The translations under genes and the position numbers were made by a program. A stretch of 37,730 bases of DNA from Microcaldota archaeon (GTDB taxonomy: Archaea; Micrarchaeota; Micrarchaeia; Micrarchaeales; Micrarchaeaceae). Below the pieces are notes generated by a model. It was not told the origin of the DNA. It did no database searches and saw only the letters and a list, made by a program, of their open reading frames with translations. Location: contig JAJYXL010000024.1 in assembly GCA_021801785.1 (NCBI GenBank), positions 1-37,730 of the forward strand. Direction: 5' to 3'. Position 1 is the stretch's first letter; every line of letters begins with the position of its first letter. Positions 13,721 through 23,085 of this stretch are shown here, piece by piece.

Positions 13721-16474
13721 TTACCTCATAACCCAATACTTTTTATTCTTTATAAACTGTCTCTGCGCATCTATCAGGTCTGTATATAACAAAACATCCT
13801 CCTCTCTGAACATTCTTAAAGTTCTAGCCGCAGTGCTCGGTCCAACTCCGTAAGTCGACAAAGCCAAGGCAGCCTTACCTCCGTATGTATTGAAAAGCCT
13901 CGCCTCAATCACCGCATTCTTATAAATAACCAAATCCTCTTTTTTTAGCTTTTTCTTACTACGTACCTTTTTTAATACATTATTATAATCGTCATTATAA
14001 GTGCATAACATCTTGCTCCCGCAGCTTATGCACCTTATCTCGCTCTCATTGCGAATCTCCTCTATCTTCCTATAAAAATTGATACCGCAATAGGTACACA
14101 GCAGCCTAACTGTTTTTGATAACAAAAAATCCCTAAACGAGTTCAGCAACTGTTCGCTAGGCCTAATCGGCATTATCAACTCTTTTGTATGGTAATCCGA
14201 ATTAAGTATTGCATCAGAGAGTGGAGAGAGCTTTTCATGTTCTATTATCCTAACCTTAAAGCTACCGGCCTTGATTCCCACCAAAAAATCTTTGACCTCG
14301 GCTATATCGAAGTAATTATTAAGTATCTCCCTCAACGTCTCATGGTAAACCGGAGTATCTTTGAATATATTTACCAGTTTTCTAGCAGAATTTTTAGATA
14401 ACGCCGCACCCTTCTCGACGATACCGAACATCTTTGATATCTCAATAAACTTATACACAAAAAGGTCAGTATTCACTATCGAACAATATATCATATCTTC
14501 TACATCTTTTACATCAACTCTCTTTAAAAAATCCGAGAAATTGAAGGCACTGTTCTCTATAAAAATAAGGTAGGGTGTGGATCTTATGTTAATGCTGAAG
14601 CCCCTGCTCTCTCCTATAAAATACCCTATGACTTTTGATAGAAGTTCATTAGCTCTGCTGCCAAGAAAGGTAAATACTATCTGGTAATTAACCCCCTTCT
14701 CTATAGTGATTGCATCCTGCGCCGGTGTAAAATACTCTCTCTGCTCCTCAAATAATTTCTTAACATCAGCGCTATGGCTGTCTTGCAATATACTGCCAGT
14801 TTTAAGAATGTTAAGAACCGTTCTGGCAACAACCCGGCTTATAGGTATATCCTCTCCATACCAATCAGGTATAGCACCAGATAGCTCAGTACATGGCTCG
14901 ACATTTATCACCTCGTTATCTATCCCTATAACTTTCCATGGCAGCCCCTTCGTTATAAACACCGACGATTCGGATATGTTGCCAAGAACAAATTTCTCGT
15001 CCAATTGCGATATATATTTATTATTTGCAATATTTTTTACCCTGAATTTTATTGTATTAGGTATAACACTAAGATGTTCATAATAGTAAATCCTCGTCCT
15101 CCTCGAAGACGAAATAAAATCATTATCAAACCTTATCATACTATGAACATCCATAAATTTCAAAAGAGTAACAAGATCATCTTTGCGCATATCTTTGTAT
15201 AATGATGAACCCCTTACAATTTTATCCAGTTCATCCAGCCTGATCCTAGAATTATCAAGCGCGATTCCGCATATCTGATTAGAAAGCACATCCAGCGCAT
15301 TGATATTTGGTTTAAAATCCTCCAAAATCCCATTATTTGCATTCTCTAGTACTGCATTAGATTCCACATAATCTATCGCACTGTTTGCTATTATGGCACC
15401 GTGCGGGGTTCCGCCAACAGCGTGTCCGCTCCTTCCCATCCTCTGCAATAGCCTTAATGCCTGCCTTGGCGATCCGTACTGCACAACAAAATCTATGCTG
15501 CCTATGTCTATTCCAAGCTCCAAAGAGCTTGTAGCAATTATCGCCTTTTTACGCCCTCCTTTAAACTCATCCTCTATCTCCACTCTCTCTGCCCTATCGA
15601 GAGAGCCGTGGTGTACTCCAATTCCACCCATACTCTTCATTTTATCCAGATGGATTAACCTACTGCCTAAAGCTTCTGCAACCTGTCTGGTATTGGAAAA
15701 TATAAGACACGACTTTGACATCTTAATATAATCGGATATAAGAGATATTCTTGCAAGAGACCTCTTATCTAGTCCGAAAGTTTCAGAGAGGTCCTTCATC
15801 TCATCATTCATTTTAAGGTTTTCCGGGTAATCCACATCCACCCTCACCTTTGACTTTCTATCTACCTTGAATATCCTATACCTCCTCTCCCCGCATAGAA
15901 ACCTGGCAACCCCATCACAATTATTTATCGTTGCGCTTATGCCGACTCTCTGAAACTCACCAGCTTTTTTTGCCAATCTCTCCAAAGCAATCGATAGCTG
16001 AGCGCCTCTCTTATTATAATACAGCTCATGAATCTCGTCTACGACAACAACCTTTATACACGACAACGAATTTCCTATATACTTTGTTGGCAGCACGCTC
16101 TGCAACGTCTCAGGAGTCGTAACCAGGATATCGGGAGGCATACGGGCCTGTCTGCTTCGCTCTGACTGGGTCGTATCTCCATGCCTCACTCCTATTGTTA
16201 GCCCGCCAACTCTGCACAGATCTTCAAGTCGCCTCATCATATCTCTGTTAAGCGCTTTTAGAGGAGTAATATACAGAACCGATATCCCGTGTGGCCTGTC
16301 CTTACCTAAACCAGATATCCTTTTTATTATAGGTAGCATTGCCGTCTCGGTCTTACCACTGCCGGTTGGAGATACTATCAGACAGTTATCTCCAGCCTCT
16401 ATGTACGGAATCGCTCTCTCCTGTATCTCTGTAAAACCTCTATGTTTATTCAGGAAATGCTCGTATATATCCAT
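13721..16474 (-). CDS. Lhr-type ATP-dependent helicase
   Basis: 917 residues of helicase superfamily 2. The N-terminal motor has FTEIQERAIP (Q-like motif), SPTGSGKTE (35-43, Walker A), DEIH (146-149, Walker B) and SATI (motif III). The second RecA domain has HHGSLD, TSSLELGIDIG and QRMGRSGH (motif VI). An Lhr-core winged helix and accessory region follow. Near the C-terminus CTYC and CISC form a likely four-cysteine zinc ribbon. It is close to the aLhr2 group, implicated in DNA repair or RNA metabolism. The ATG at 16474 is preferred, with GGTG 7-10 bases upstream; the in-frame TTG at 16519 would overlap the previous gene. Confidence 0.9.
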   Translation of the reverse strand: MDIYEHFLNKHRGFTEIQERAIPYIEAGDNCLIVSPTGSGKTETAMLPIIKRISGLGKDRPHGISVLYITPLKALNRDMMRRLEDLCRVGGLTIGVRHGDTTQSERSRQARMPPDILVTTPETLQSVLPTKYIGNSLSCIKVVVVDEIHELYYNKRGAQLSIALERLAKKAGEFQRVGISATINNCDGVARFLCGERRYRIFKVDRKSKVRVDVDYPENLKMNDEMKDLSETFGLDKRSLARISLISDYIKMSKSCLIFSNTRQVAEALGSRLIHLDKMKSMGGIGVHHGSLDRAERVEIEDEFKGGRKKAIIATSSLELGIDIGSIDFVVQYGSPRQALRLLQRMGRSGHAVGGTPHGAIIANSAIDYVESNAVLENANNGILEDFKPNINALDVLSNQICGIALDNSRIRLDELDKIVRGSSLYKDMRKDDLVTLLKFMDVHSMIRFDNDFISSSRRTRIYYYEHLSVIPNTIKFRVKNIANNKYISQLDEKFVLGNISESSVFITKGLPWKVIGIDNEVINVEPCTELSGAIPDWYGEDIPISRVVARTVLNILKTGSILQDSHSADVKKLFEEQREYFTPAQDAITIEKGVNYQIVFTFLGSRANELLSKVIGYFIGESRGFSINIRSTPYLIFIENSAFNFSDFLKRVDVKDVEDMIYCSIVNTDLFVYKFIEISKMFGIVEKGAALSKNSARKLVNIFKDTPVYHETLREILNNYFDIAEVKDFLVGIKAGSFKVRIIEHEKLSPLSDAILNSDYHTKELIMPIRPSEQLLNSFRDFLLSKTVRLLCTYCGINFYRKIEEIRNESEIRCISCGSKMLCTYNDDYNNVLKKVRSKKKLKKEDLVIYKNAVIEARLFNTYGGKAALALSTYGVGPSTAARTLRMFREEDVLLYTDLIDAQRQFIKNKKYWVMR

Positions 16475-16490
16475 CTCCGCACCCCGAAAA

Positions 16491-18458
16491 CTACCTTCTG
16501 GAATGATACTCTCTAGCAAATATGTATGAAGCTATGATTACACCAAGAATTATCATGAACAAATAGATCAGGTAATTCTTCGGAGCAAAATACACGTAAA
16601 TCATGCTTTTGCCCGAAGAAGAGAAGTATCTGACCTGTATGCCAAAAACTGCAGATCCTGTGACATTTCCATACAGGACGTTGTCCAATCTCAAAGTCCC
16701 ATTATTTCCAGAGTATCTGTTCTCCACGCTGCCGTTACTGAACCTTATCTTTACAGATGCGTTAACCGGGAGGTCGAACAGGCTCTTCGTATGAATGAAG
16801 ACGTTATACATAGGAATGCCTAGAACGATATTTCCCGGAGACGATATGTTGTAAGTTCTATTCTCTTCTATCACATATCCCAAAACCATAACCTGCCCAA
16901 AACTGTCTCTACCTTCTGGCAGGAAAACATCGTTACTGTAATAGTTTCTGCCGTTAACGGAAAACGATGTAGGTGTAATATAGCTTCCGTTTATGTTTTT
17001 GAATGACACATTCTCTAAAAACGCGGTATTGAAATCAGCCGAAAAATAGCTACTCCTATTGACTAAGAATTTTATTGACGTTGAATTATCTCCATTACTC
17101 CAAGAATAGAATTGAATCCTCTCATCGTTATCTATGTATTTAGGAGAGAAATTCAAAGATATATTCGCATCAGAGCCATTAATATACCAACCCAGCCCGC
17201 TAATACGACCATACTCAGAAGAGCCATTTACAAGATATTCATTACTCCACAAAGCAGATATATTCATAGGGCTATTCACAACAAGATTTTCGGTAAGATT
17301 TGTATTATTATTGCTCCATCCATCAAAGACAAATCTGTGCGTACTGCTCTCGTATTCGATAGATTTGTTCAAAGATATCTTAGCAACCTCTCCTTTGCTA
17401 TACCATCCAGACCCGTAAGAAATACCGAATTCGGAAGTTACATTTATCCTATACTCTACTTTCCATACGGCTGTCTCTGTTATATTTCCATATACTATCA
17501 CACTCGACGAATTGGAGCTGCCTGTATACGAACCGTACCCCCTCCCTATCCACCCCTCAAATACTGCTCGTGAAGAGGGTGAGATGTTTACTGCATACGG
17601 CTCAGATATATTAACAGAGGAGTAAAGACTATACTGCTGGTCACCGTTGATACCATAGCTAGAGTTTATATCGAGGTTGTAGCTACCAGACCATAACCCT
17701 GTACCATTTTGAACATCAGGGAGCCCGGATCCTACCTCGAAATAGTTGGCTATGTTGTTAATTTCGCTTATGCCATAATCATTTTTTAAATGAGTAAGAC
17801 TCCCGCTCCCATATCCTACATATGAATACCCGTTCTGCAGCAACGTCCATGAACCATTCTTAAAAACACGTACATCACGGAATCTTACCGGAATCATATA
17901 TGTGGTATTCGTATCAGTTCCTGCGTCTTCCGCAGCAATAAACGGCACATTATCTCCGGAATTATTCGTTCCGAGGCTGACATTGCCTATCTGATTACCG
18001 TTCAAAAAGAATCCCCATTCATTATTCATATACGCAAGGGAGAAATTATCGAAGCTCCCATTCTCTCCCAGTCCCGATGTTCCTATACCGCCATAAAATG
18101 TGCTATTCGGATTGCTCTCCTGTCTGAAATATTCCCAAAACCATGCAGGCTGATCTTTTTCCAAGTAAATTACGCAGCTTGAACAGCCCTCCCTGTAGCT
18201 ATAGTTGCCACTCGCATTCTCAATTATATACCCTACCTGTACAAAAGCATTGTTGCTTAACGTCTCCCCTGCCCAGAATCCGAACGAGCCGACACTTACA
18301 TTCTGATTATAATTTACCTGTATTTCTGCAGATGTCCCCTGATTATATGAGGTATTCTGCTGTGCGGTTACTCCGCTCTGGAACCAGTACTGCGAATATC
18401 CTATATGCATTGCCATAAAGAATATTACTAACGCGATAAGAATACTATACCTTGACAT
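16491..18458 (-). CDS. Large N-glycosylation-rich surface protein with internal repeats
   Basis: 655 residues. A signal peptide (about 1-23), a C-terminal membrane segment (about 629-648) and a short basic tail anchor it outside the cell. The N-terminal half (about 45-245) is a beta-rich domain, possibly lectin/LamG-like, with a CxxC pair at 92-95. Three repeats of about 70 residues follow (about 265-332, 335-404, 407-476). Each has a tyrosine-rich strand, a G-W-Y turn and an F-x-x-W motif, then a strand ending in A-x-W or A-D-F, reminiscent of InlB-B/Listeria-Bacteroides repeat modules. Asn-x-Ser/Thr sequons are very dense. Function unknown; adhesion or envelope structure is plausible. It lies between two information-processing genes and overlaps dtdA by 14 bases. 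Confidence 0.8.
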   Translation of the reverse strand: MSRYSILIALVIFFMAMHIGYSQYWFQSGVTAQQNTSYNQGTSAEIQVNYNQNVSVGSFGFWAGETLSNNAFVQVGYIIENASGNYSYREGCSSCVIYLEKDQPAWFWEYFRQESNPNSTFYGGIGTSGLGENGSFDNFSLAYMNNEWGFFLNGNQIGNVSLGTNNSGDNVPFIAAEDAGTDTNTTYMIPVRFRDVRVFKNGSWTLLQNGYSYVGYGSGSLTHLKNDYGISEINNIANYFEVGSGLPDVQNGTGLWSGSYNLDINSSYGINGDQQYSLYSSVNISEPYAVNISPSSRAVFEGWIGRGYGSYTGSSNSSSVIVYGNITETAVWKVEYRINVTSEFGISYGSGWYSKGEVAKISLNKSIEYESSTHRFVFDGWSNNNTNLTENLVVNSPMNISALWSNEYLVNGSSEYGRISGLGWYINGSDANISLNFSPKYIDNDERIQFYSWSNGDNSTSIKFLVNRSSYFSADFNTAFLENVSFKNINGSYITPTSFSVNGRNYYSNDVFLPEGRDSFGQVMVLGYVIEENRTYNISSPGNIVLGIPMYNVFIHTKSLFDLPVNASVKIRFSNGSVENRYSGNNGTLRLDNVLYGNVTGSAVFGIQVRYFSSSGKSMIYVYFAPKNYLIYLFMIILGVIIASYIFAREYHSRR

Positions 18459-19239
18459 AATCCATACCTAATGAATTCAATACCCTAATCACACCCTCGC
18501 GCTGGGAGCTCTTTATACTCTTCCATTCTATGATTGCCTCCTCTGGTCTTATATCCGATTTTGTTAATGACTGTTCTATCATATCTGTATTATCTATATT
18601 ATATTTAGACATGATGTGTGAGAAAGCTACTCCATTGTCCAGAGCCATAGCTGTAAATTTTATAGGATAGTGCCCTCCCCCGAAACCGGCAACCACCTTG
18701 CTATAATAGAACTCGTTGTCCATGGCCTTAAAAACAGATTCGGCAACAATCTTCGCAAAGGCCCTAATGTGTTCTACACTATCAGTTCCTCCAGCCTCGG
18801 CAAAAAATGATGGTGTATTCAAACACGGTCCGTGGTGCGTAGCCTCATATTTAACGTCAACACCCAAATTATTTACACTATTCATATTTGTTAGTACTGC
18901 AAGCATCTTTGCCGGGGCAGAAACGCTCAGCGTCTTCGGTCTACCTCCTAAATCAGCGGTGTCGGACCAGTTGCCCTGCGCGTGGACTGTAAGACACGGA
19001 ACCTCCTTATTACTGCTATGTCTGCTCAAAAACACAAAACAATCGGTTTTGAACCTATCATCTAAGAAATCCATCTGTGTAAGCTCTGAATCTGTCTTTA
19101 TAAGATCTGTGCTCTCGTAAGAGAATCTCTCAAAACCATTCAACGTCCCATTCTCTTCAAATCCCAGATCATCGATAAGATACTTACCCATGAGATCTGA
19201 AGCCTTGCTCTTTGTAGAATATACAAGTATCATATGCAT
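18445..19239 (-). CDS. dtdA: D-aminoacyl-tRNA deacylase, archaeal type (DTD2)
   Basis: 264 residues. The DTD2 signatures are all visible: FLSRHSS (71-77) followed by a LTVHAQGN strand, YEATHHGP (131-138) and GFGGGHYPIKFT near residue 190. The enzyme removes D-amino acids, and in plants also aldehyde adducts, from tRNA, and is the archaeal and plant counterpart of bacterial DTD. The start is the ATG at 19239, or the ATG at 19233, which gives a more typical N-terminus. It is the first gene of the minus-strand operon that runs to endA, and it is divergent from nuoA with a shared AT-rich promoter region. Confidence 0.93.
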   Translation of the reverse strand: MHMILVYSTKSKASDLMGKYLIDDLGFEENGTLNGFERFSYESTDLIKTDSELTQMDFLDDRFKTDCFVFLSRHSSNKEVPCLTVHAQGNWSDTADLGGRPKTLSVSAPAKMLAVLTNMNSVNNLGVDVKYEATHHGPCLNTPSFFAEAGGTDSVEHIRAFAKIVAESVFKAMDNEFYYSKVVAGFGGGHYPIKFTAMALDNGVAFSHIMSKYNIDNTDMIEQSLTKSDIRPEEAIIEWKSIKSSQREGVIRVLNSLGMDYVKV

Positions 19240-19265
19240 ACAATCCAGAGTAAAGTTTTCTTACA

Positions 19266-19282
19266 TTAAGAATATAAAGATA
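19266..19282. promoter_or_regulatory. Divergent promoter region between dtdA and nuoA
   Basis: AATATAAAG at 19271-19279 is well placed for nuoA (ATG 19306). The complement, CTTTATATTCTT, is well placed for dtdA (ATG 19239). The intergenic space is 66 bp, so the two promoters must overlap. Confidence 0.5.
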
Positions 19283-19305
19283 AAGATAGGAAAGTTTATG
19301 ATACG

Positions 19306-19662
19306 ATGTTATATAATTATTTATCACTGGTTTTCTTCGTAGCATTCGCCATATTCATACCGGTCTCATTTATAATCACCTCAAAGATGCTCAGGAAACG
19401 GTCAAATCCAAATCCTATAAAGACGGCTCCATATGAGAGCGGAGAAGCGACAATCGGCTCTGGCAGAGACATAGATATAGAATATCTCCCATTTTTTATG
19501 GTATTCCTCCCTTTTGAGATAATTGCTATATTAATACTTGTATGGAGTATAAATGCAATAAACATACCATACAAAACAGATTTGGAAATGATAGGATTAC
19601 TGTCTGTTATAACTCTGTTATCGATACTTGGATATAAATACATCGGTGGTAAGAATAGATGA
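19306..19662 (+). CDS. nuoA: NADH-quinone oxidoreductase-type subunit A
   Basis: 118 residues with three membrane helices (about 5-26, 60-80, 88-108). The loop between the first two has the conserved PYESGE segment and the second helix starts at the YLPFFMVFLPFEI motif, both typical of NuoA/ND3. It is part of the membrane arm at the junction to the hydrophilic arm of complex I. The end overlaps nuoB by 17 bases if the GTG at 19646 is used there. Confidence 0.93.
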   Translation: MLYNYLSLVFFVAFAIFIPVSFIITSKMLRKRSNPNPIKTAPYESGEATIGSGRDIDIEYLPFFMVFLPFEIIAILILVWSINAINIPYKTDLEMIGLLSVITLLSILGYKYIGGKNR

Positions 19663-20272
19663 TAGTGTTCCATATTCGGAAGATATGTTCAAGAATGCCG
19701 AGAAGGAGATGACAGAGATAACCTCCCGGTCTTTAAAAAAGGCAGGTTTAAACCAGAATGTACTCTTTACAAAACTTAGCGATATATCCAAGATAACCAC
19801 AAAAGGTATAAGGTCCTGGGGCAGAGAGCAGTCGGTATGGCCTCTCCAATTCGGCTTAGCGTGTTGCGCCATGGAGCTTATGGCATTCGGTTCTCCGAGA
19901 ATAGATGCAGAGCGCAAAGGATACCTCCTGTTTAGGGCCACACCGCGACAGTGTGATGTAATGATAGTTGCAGGCTGGGTCACAAAATCCATAGCCCCCA
20001 GGGTAAAGCGATTGTATGAACAGATGTCGGAGCCGAGATACGTAATCGCATTCGGAGAGTGTGCGACCTCTGGGGGACCATGGTATGAGAGCTATAATAT
20101 AATGCAAGGAATAGATCAGATACTCCCTGTAGATGTTTATGCTATCGGGTGCCCGCCAAGGCCGGAAAACCTATTTGCAGCGCTTATAAAGCTTCAAAAG
20201 AAGATAAAAGGTGATATAAATGGAGATTCAGAGAGAAATGCTAGTGAAAATATCAGAAGAGCTGAAATCTAA
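19646..20272 (+). CDS. nuoB: NADH-quinone oxidoreductase-type subunit B
   Basis: 208 residues from the GTG at 19646. All four ligands of the N2 [4Fe-4S] cluster are present: the CC pair in LACCAMEL, the Cys in GECATSGG and the Cys in GCPPRPE. This subunit passes electrons to quinone. The N-terminus is uncertain: TTG 19628 and ATG 19685 are alternatives, the latter with GGAAGAT just upstream. Its 3' end overlaps nuoC by 53 bases in another frame. Confidence 0.94.
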   Translation: MVRIDDSVPYSEDMFKNAEKEMTEITSRSLKKAGLNQNVLFTKLSDISKITTKGIRSWGREQSVWPLQFGLACCAMELMAFGSPRIDAERKGYLLFRATPRQCDVMIVAGWVTKSIAPRVKRLYEQMSEPRYVIAFGECATSGGPWYESYNIMQGIDQILPVDVYAIGCPPRPENLFAALIKLQKKIKGDINGDSERNASENIRRAEI

Positions 20273-20603
20273 AGGATTCAACTACCTTAAGTTTATAACC
20301 GCTATCGATTATAACGACCATTTGGAGGTAATCTACTCTTTCTATAATATATCCACAAACAAGGACGAGATGGTTACAATAAAACTCCAGACAGACAAAT
20401 CAGGTAAGAATCGACCAGAACTCGACACTATAATAAAGGCATACCCTTCTGCAGACTGGTTTGAGAGAGAGCTTTCTGAGATGTTCGACATTAAGATAAA
20501 TGGCAGAAAGACATCGCGCCTCCTGTTAGAAAATTGGAACGGAACAGATCCGCCTATGAGAAAGAGTTTTGTGTGGGGCAGAGAATATAAGAAGGAGATA
20601 TGA
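20220..20603 (+). CDS. nuoC: NADH-quinone oxidoreductase-type subunit C
   Basis: 127 residues of the 30-kDa family. The signature YPSADWFERELSEMFDI is followed by SRLLLENW and PPMRKSF, all in the expected order. It is shorter than most bacterial NuoC proteins, keeping the core fold. With NuoD it forms the hydrophilic quinone-module base. The start overlaps nuoB and the stop overlaps the nuoD start, so the operon is tightly coupled. Confidence 0.93.
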   Translation: MEIQREMLVKISEELKSKGFNYLKFITAIDYNDHLEVIYSFYNISTNKDEMVTIKLQTDKSGKNRPELDTIIKAYPSADWFERELSEMFDIKINGRKTSRLLLENWNGTDPPMRKSFVWGREYKKEI

Positions 20604-21700
20604 TGGCTACGATGCGTATAAATATAGGCCCTATACATCCGAGTACCCACGGTGTATTACGCTTTGTTGCCGATGTTGACGGCGATACAATAAAGAGGAC
20701 CGAGACTCACGTCGGCTTCCTACACAGGGGCGTAGAGAAGCTAATTGAGAATAGGATGTATATGCAGAGCCCATCATTCATGGAGAAAATGGATTACATA
20801 GCACCATTGTCTTGGGATGACCTATATGTGAACACAATCGAGAAAGCGATGGGTGTAAATGTAAAAGAGACGGCAAAATATGCAAGGGTTATACTTCTAG
20901 AATTCCAGAGGGTTGCAAGCCACCTGTTGTGGTTGGGGACATTCTGCAACGACCTGGGCCAGATGTTTACCTCTTTTATGTGGTCGTTCAGAGAGCGCGA
21001 CAGGATAATAAAGCTGCTACAGGATGTATCCGGAGGCAGGATGTTCTATGTTAATATAAGGATTACAGGACTAAACCGGAAGCTACCCGATGATTTCAAA
21101 GACCGGGCTTACTCTCTCGCAGACTATATCGAAGAGAGGATACTCGCATATCCTGATGTTCTTGACTCAAACCCTATATTTATGGAAAGAACCAAGGGTA
21201 TAGGCGTCATATCAAAAGATAATGCTATAAAGTACGGTGTATCCGGCCCGGTTCTGAGAGCATCTGGGGTCGGTTATGATGTCAGAAAGGCAAACCCCTA
21301 CTACATTTACGAAAAGGTCAAATTCAATGTGCCCACAGAGACGGCGGGTGACGCATACGCAAGGTACCGAATCAGGTACTACGAGATGCTAGAGAGCATA
21401 AAGATAATAAGGCAGGCTTTAGATGCTATGCCGGAAGACAACGATGTTGTCGGAATGCCGATACGATTAATCTACCCCCAGCCAAATCCTACGCCTATTA
21501 TGAATAACGCCGAACTCCCGCGAGGTGAGGGTATCATATACATGGTTCCAGACAAGACCAGACCATACAGAATATATTTAAGGAGTGGGACATATACAAA
21601 TATAGCAATTCTTGATAAAATAACAGAAAACATAAAATATGCCGATTTCTTCGCTATAATGGGAAGCTTGGATCTCGTTGCAAGCGATATAGATAAATAG
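20600..21700 (+). CDS. nuoD: NADH-quinone oxidoreductase-type subunit D
   Basis: 366 residues of the 49-kDa family. GPIHPSTHGVLRF and THVGFLHRGVEKL at the N-terminus, FMWSFRERDR in the middle and the PRGEG loop near residue 305 are conserved. It lines the quinone pocket together with NuoB. The nickel-binding cysteines of the related hydrogenases are absent, so it is a complex I-type and not a hydrogenase subunit. Two adjacent ATGs (20600 and 20603) follow AAGGAG. The operon does not continue to nuoH or nuoI here; prefoldin beta comes next. Confidence 0.95.
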   Translation: MMATMRINIGPIHPSTHGVLRFVADVDGDTIKRTETHVGFLHRGVEKLIENRMYMQSPSFMEKMDYIAPLSWDDLYVNTIEKAMGVNVKETAKYARVILLEFQRVASHLLWLGTFCNDLGQMFTSFMWSFRERDRIIKLLQDVSGGRMFYVNIRITGLNRKLPDDFKDRAYSLADYIEERILAYPDVLDSNPIFMERTKGIGVISKDNAIKYGVSGPVLRASGVGYDVRKANPYYIYEKVKFNVPTETAGDAYARYRIRYYEMLESIKIIRQALDAMPEDNDVVGMPIRLIYPQPNPTPIMNNAELPRGEGIIYMVPDKTRPYRIYLRSGTYTNIAILDKITENIKYADFFAIMGSLDLVASDIDK

Positions 21701-21734
21701 ACTCCTAATAAAAAGCAATTAAAAAGGTAATCAT

Positions 21735-22073
21735 ATGGAAGAGAAGAAGACATTAGAGAATCTAACTATGGAATACCAGCGGATAAGGGAGCAGATGCAG
21801 TCCGTAAACATGCAGAAGGATAGATACAGCTCTCAAAAGACAGAATATGGCCAAGCAGAAGCGGAGATAAGCAAGGCAAAAGGGAAGATATACTCTGCGG
21901 TCGGTGCTGTGATAATAGAGGTTGACAAGGAGGAGGCACAGAAGCAGATAACCGAGAAGAAGGAGCTGATTGAGACCAGACTGACAATATTAAATAAGCA
22001 GTCGAATACTCTGGCTGATAAGGAGAAGCAACTTAGGGAAGAGCTAGAGAGCATGTTAAAGAGAGACCATTAG
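21735..22073 (+). CDS. pfdB: Prefoldin subunit beta
   Basis: 112 residues made almost entirely of two long heptad-patterned helices joined by a hydrophobic turn (YSAVGAVIIEVDK at about 55-67), the beta-prefoldin layout. The hexamer captures unfolded proteins and hands them to the thermosome, which is also encoded in this window. GGTAAT precedes the ATG. It lies 34 bp after nuoD and 23 bp before the DHH gene. Confidence 0.92.
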   Translation: MEEKKTLENLTMEYQRIREQMQSVNMQKDRYSSQKTEYGQAEAEISKAKGKIYSAVGAVIIEVDKEEAQKQITEKKELIETRLTILNKQSNTLADKEKQLREELESMLKRDH

Positions 22074-22096
22074 GTCTAGCAGAAAGCGGTAATCCT

Positions 22097-23077
22097 GTGC
22101 GTATAAGCATAGAAACTTTAACGAATAAAATCAGGGAGAGCAGAGAGCTTAAGGTCTCGATGGTATCGCACTCAATAGCAGATGCCGATTTTATGGCCTC
22201 GGCCATCGCTCTCTCACAATACCTGCATAAATCCTCATTATCAATACCCGATAAGGTTTCAAAGAAAGTGGAAGGGATTTTAGAGACGGCTGGAATATCT
22301 TACACAACTACAAACGAGATACGGGATTCAGACCTTATAATAATGTTGGATGTTAATAATTTTAACGGCTGCGGAGCTCTTGCCGATGAGCTTAAGAGGA
22401 CCAAAAAAGATATTATAATAATAGACCATCATGCGCCTAATGCCTCAGACAGCAAAAATCTATTTGTATTTAACGATGAGAGTTTCACCTCAACAACCAA
22501 TATAATATATCATATACTCAAAAGGCTAGAGGTAAAGATACCGGAAAAAATTGCAAATCTCCTGCTTATCGGAATAGTTTCGGATTCGGCGGAGTTACGG
22601 AATTCAACGCCAGACACATTTATGGATATTGCAGAGTTACTCCGTATAGCAAATACAGACTATGTAAAATTAGCAAACCTTTTATCTTACTCTATAGGCC
22701 CGAAAGAGAAGCTCTCTGCGATAAATGACATATCGAATGCAAAAAAGGTGCTGCTGAAGGATAAGTTACTCATGTACGGCGAAGCAAATATACCGGCGCA
22801 CACGGTAGCAGATATGGCTATACGCATTGGCGCTGATGTATCGATCTTCTACTCTATCTACAGAGATGAGGTATCCGTATCTGCACGCATGCTGCATCCT
22901 ACAGACACGGCATACAACATACACCTAGGCGAGATAATGAGGGATCTCGCTACTATAATAGAAGGTACGGGCGGGGGGCATCCATGTGCGGCAGGTGCAT
23001 ATGGCAGCAAAAAAGAGGGCATAACGGTATTTATAAACAAATTTGTAGATATAATTACAATCAAGATCAAAGGATAG
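22097..23077 (+). CDS. DHH-family phosphoesterase
   Basis: 326 residues. DHH motifs: His25/Asp29/Asp31 in SHSIADADF, Asp85, and the name-giving IDHH at 109-112. The C-terminal DHHA1 domain ends in GTGGGHPCAAGA, which binds the substrate phosphate. Members degrade short RNA or cyclic dinucleotide products, or act on pAp; the exact substrate is not visible. The start is a GTG at 22097 with GGTAAT upstream. The stop is 8 bp before mre11. Confidence 0.9.
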   Translation: MRISIETLTNKIRESRELKVSMVSHSIADADFMASAIALSQYLHKSSLSIPDKVSKKVEGILETAGISYTTTNEIRDSDLIIMLDVNNFNGCGALADELKRTKKDIIIIDHHAPNASDSKNLFVFNDESFTSTTNIIYHILKRLEVKIPEKIANLLLIGIVSDSAELRNSTPDTFMDIAELLRIANTDYVKLANLLSYSIGPKEKLSAINDISNAKKVLLKDKLLMYGEANIPAHTVADMAIRIGADVSIFYSIYRDEVSVSARMLHPTDTAYNIHLGEIMRDLATIIEGTGGGHPCAAGAYGSKKEGITVFINKFVDIITIKIKG

Positions 23078-23085
23078 GTATCTCC

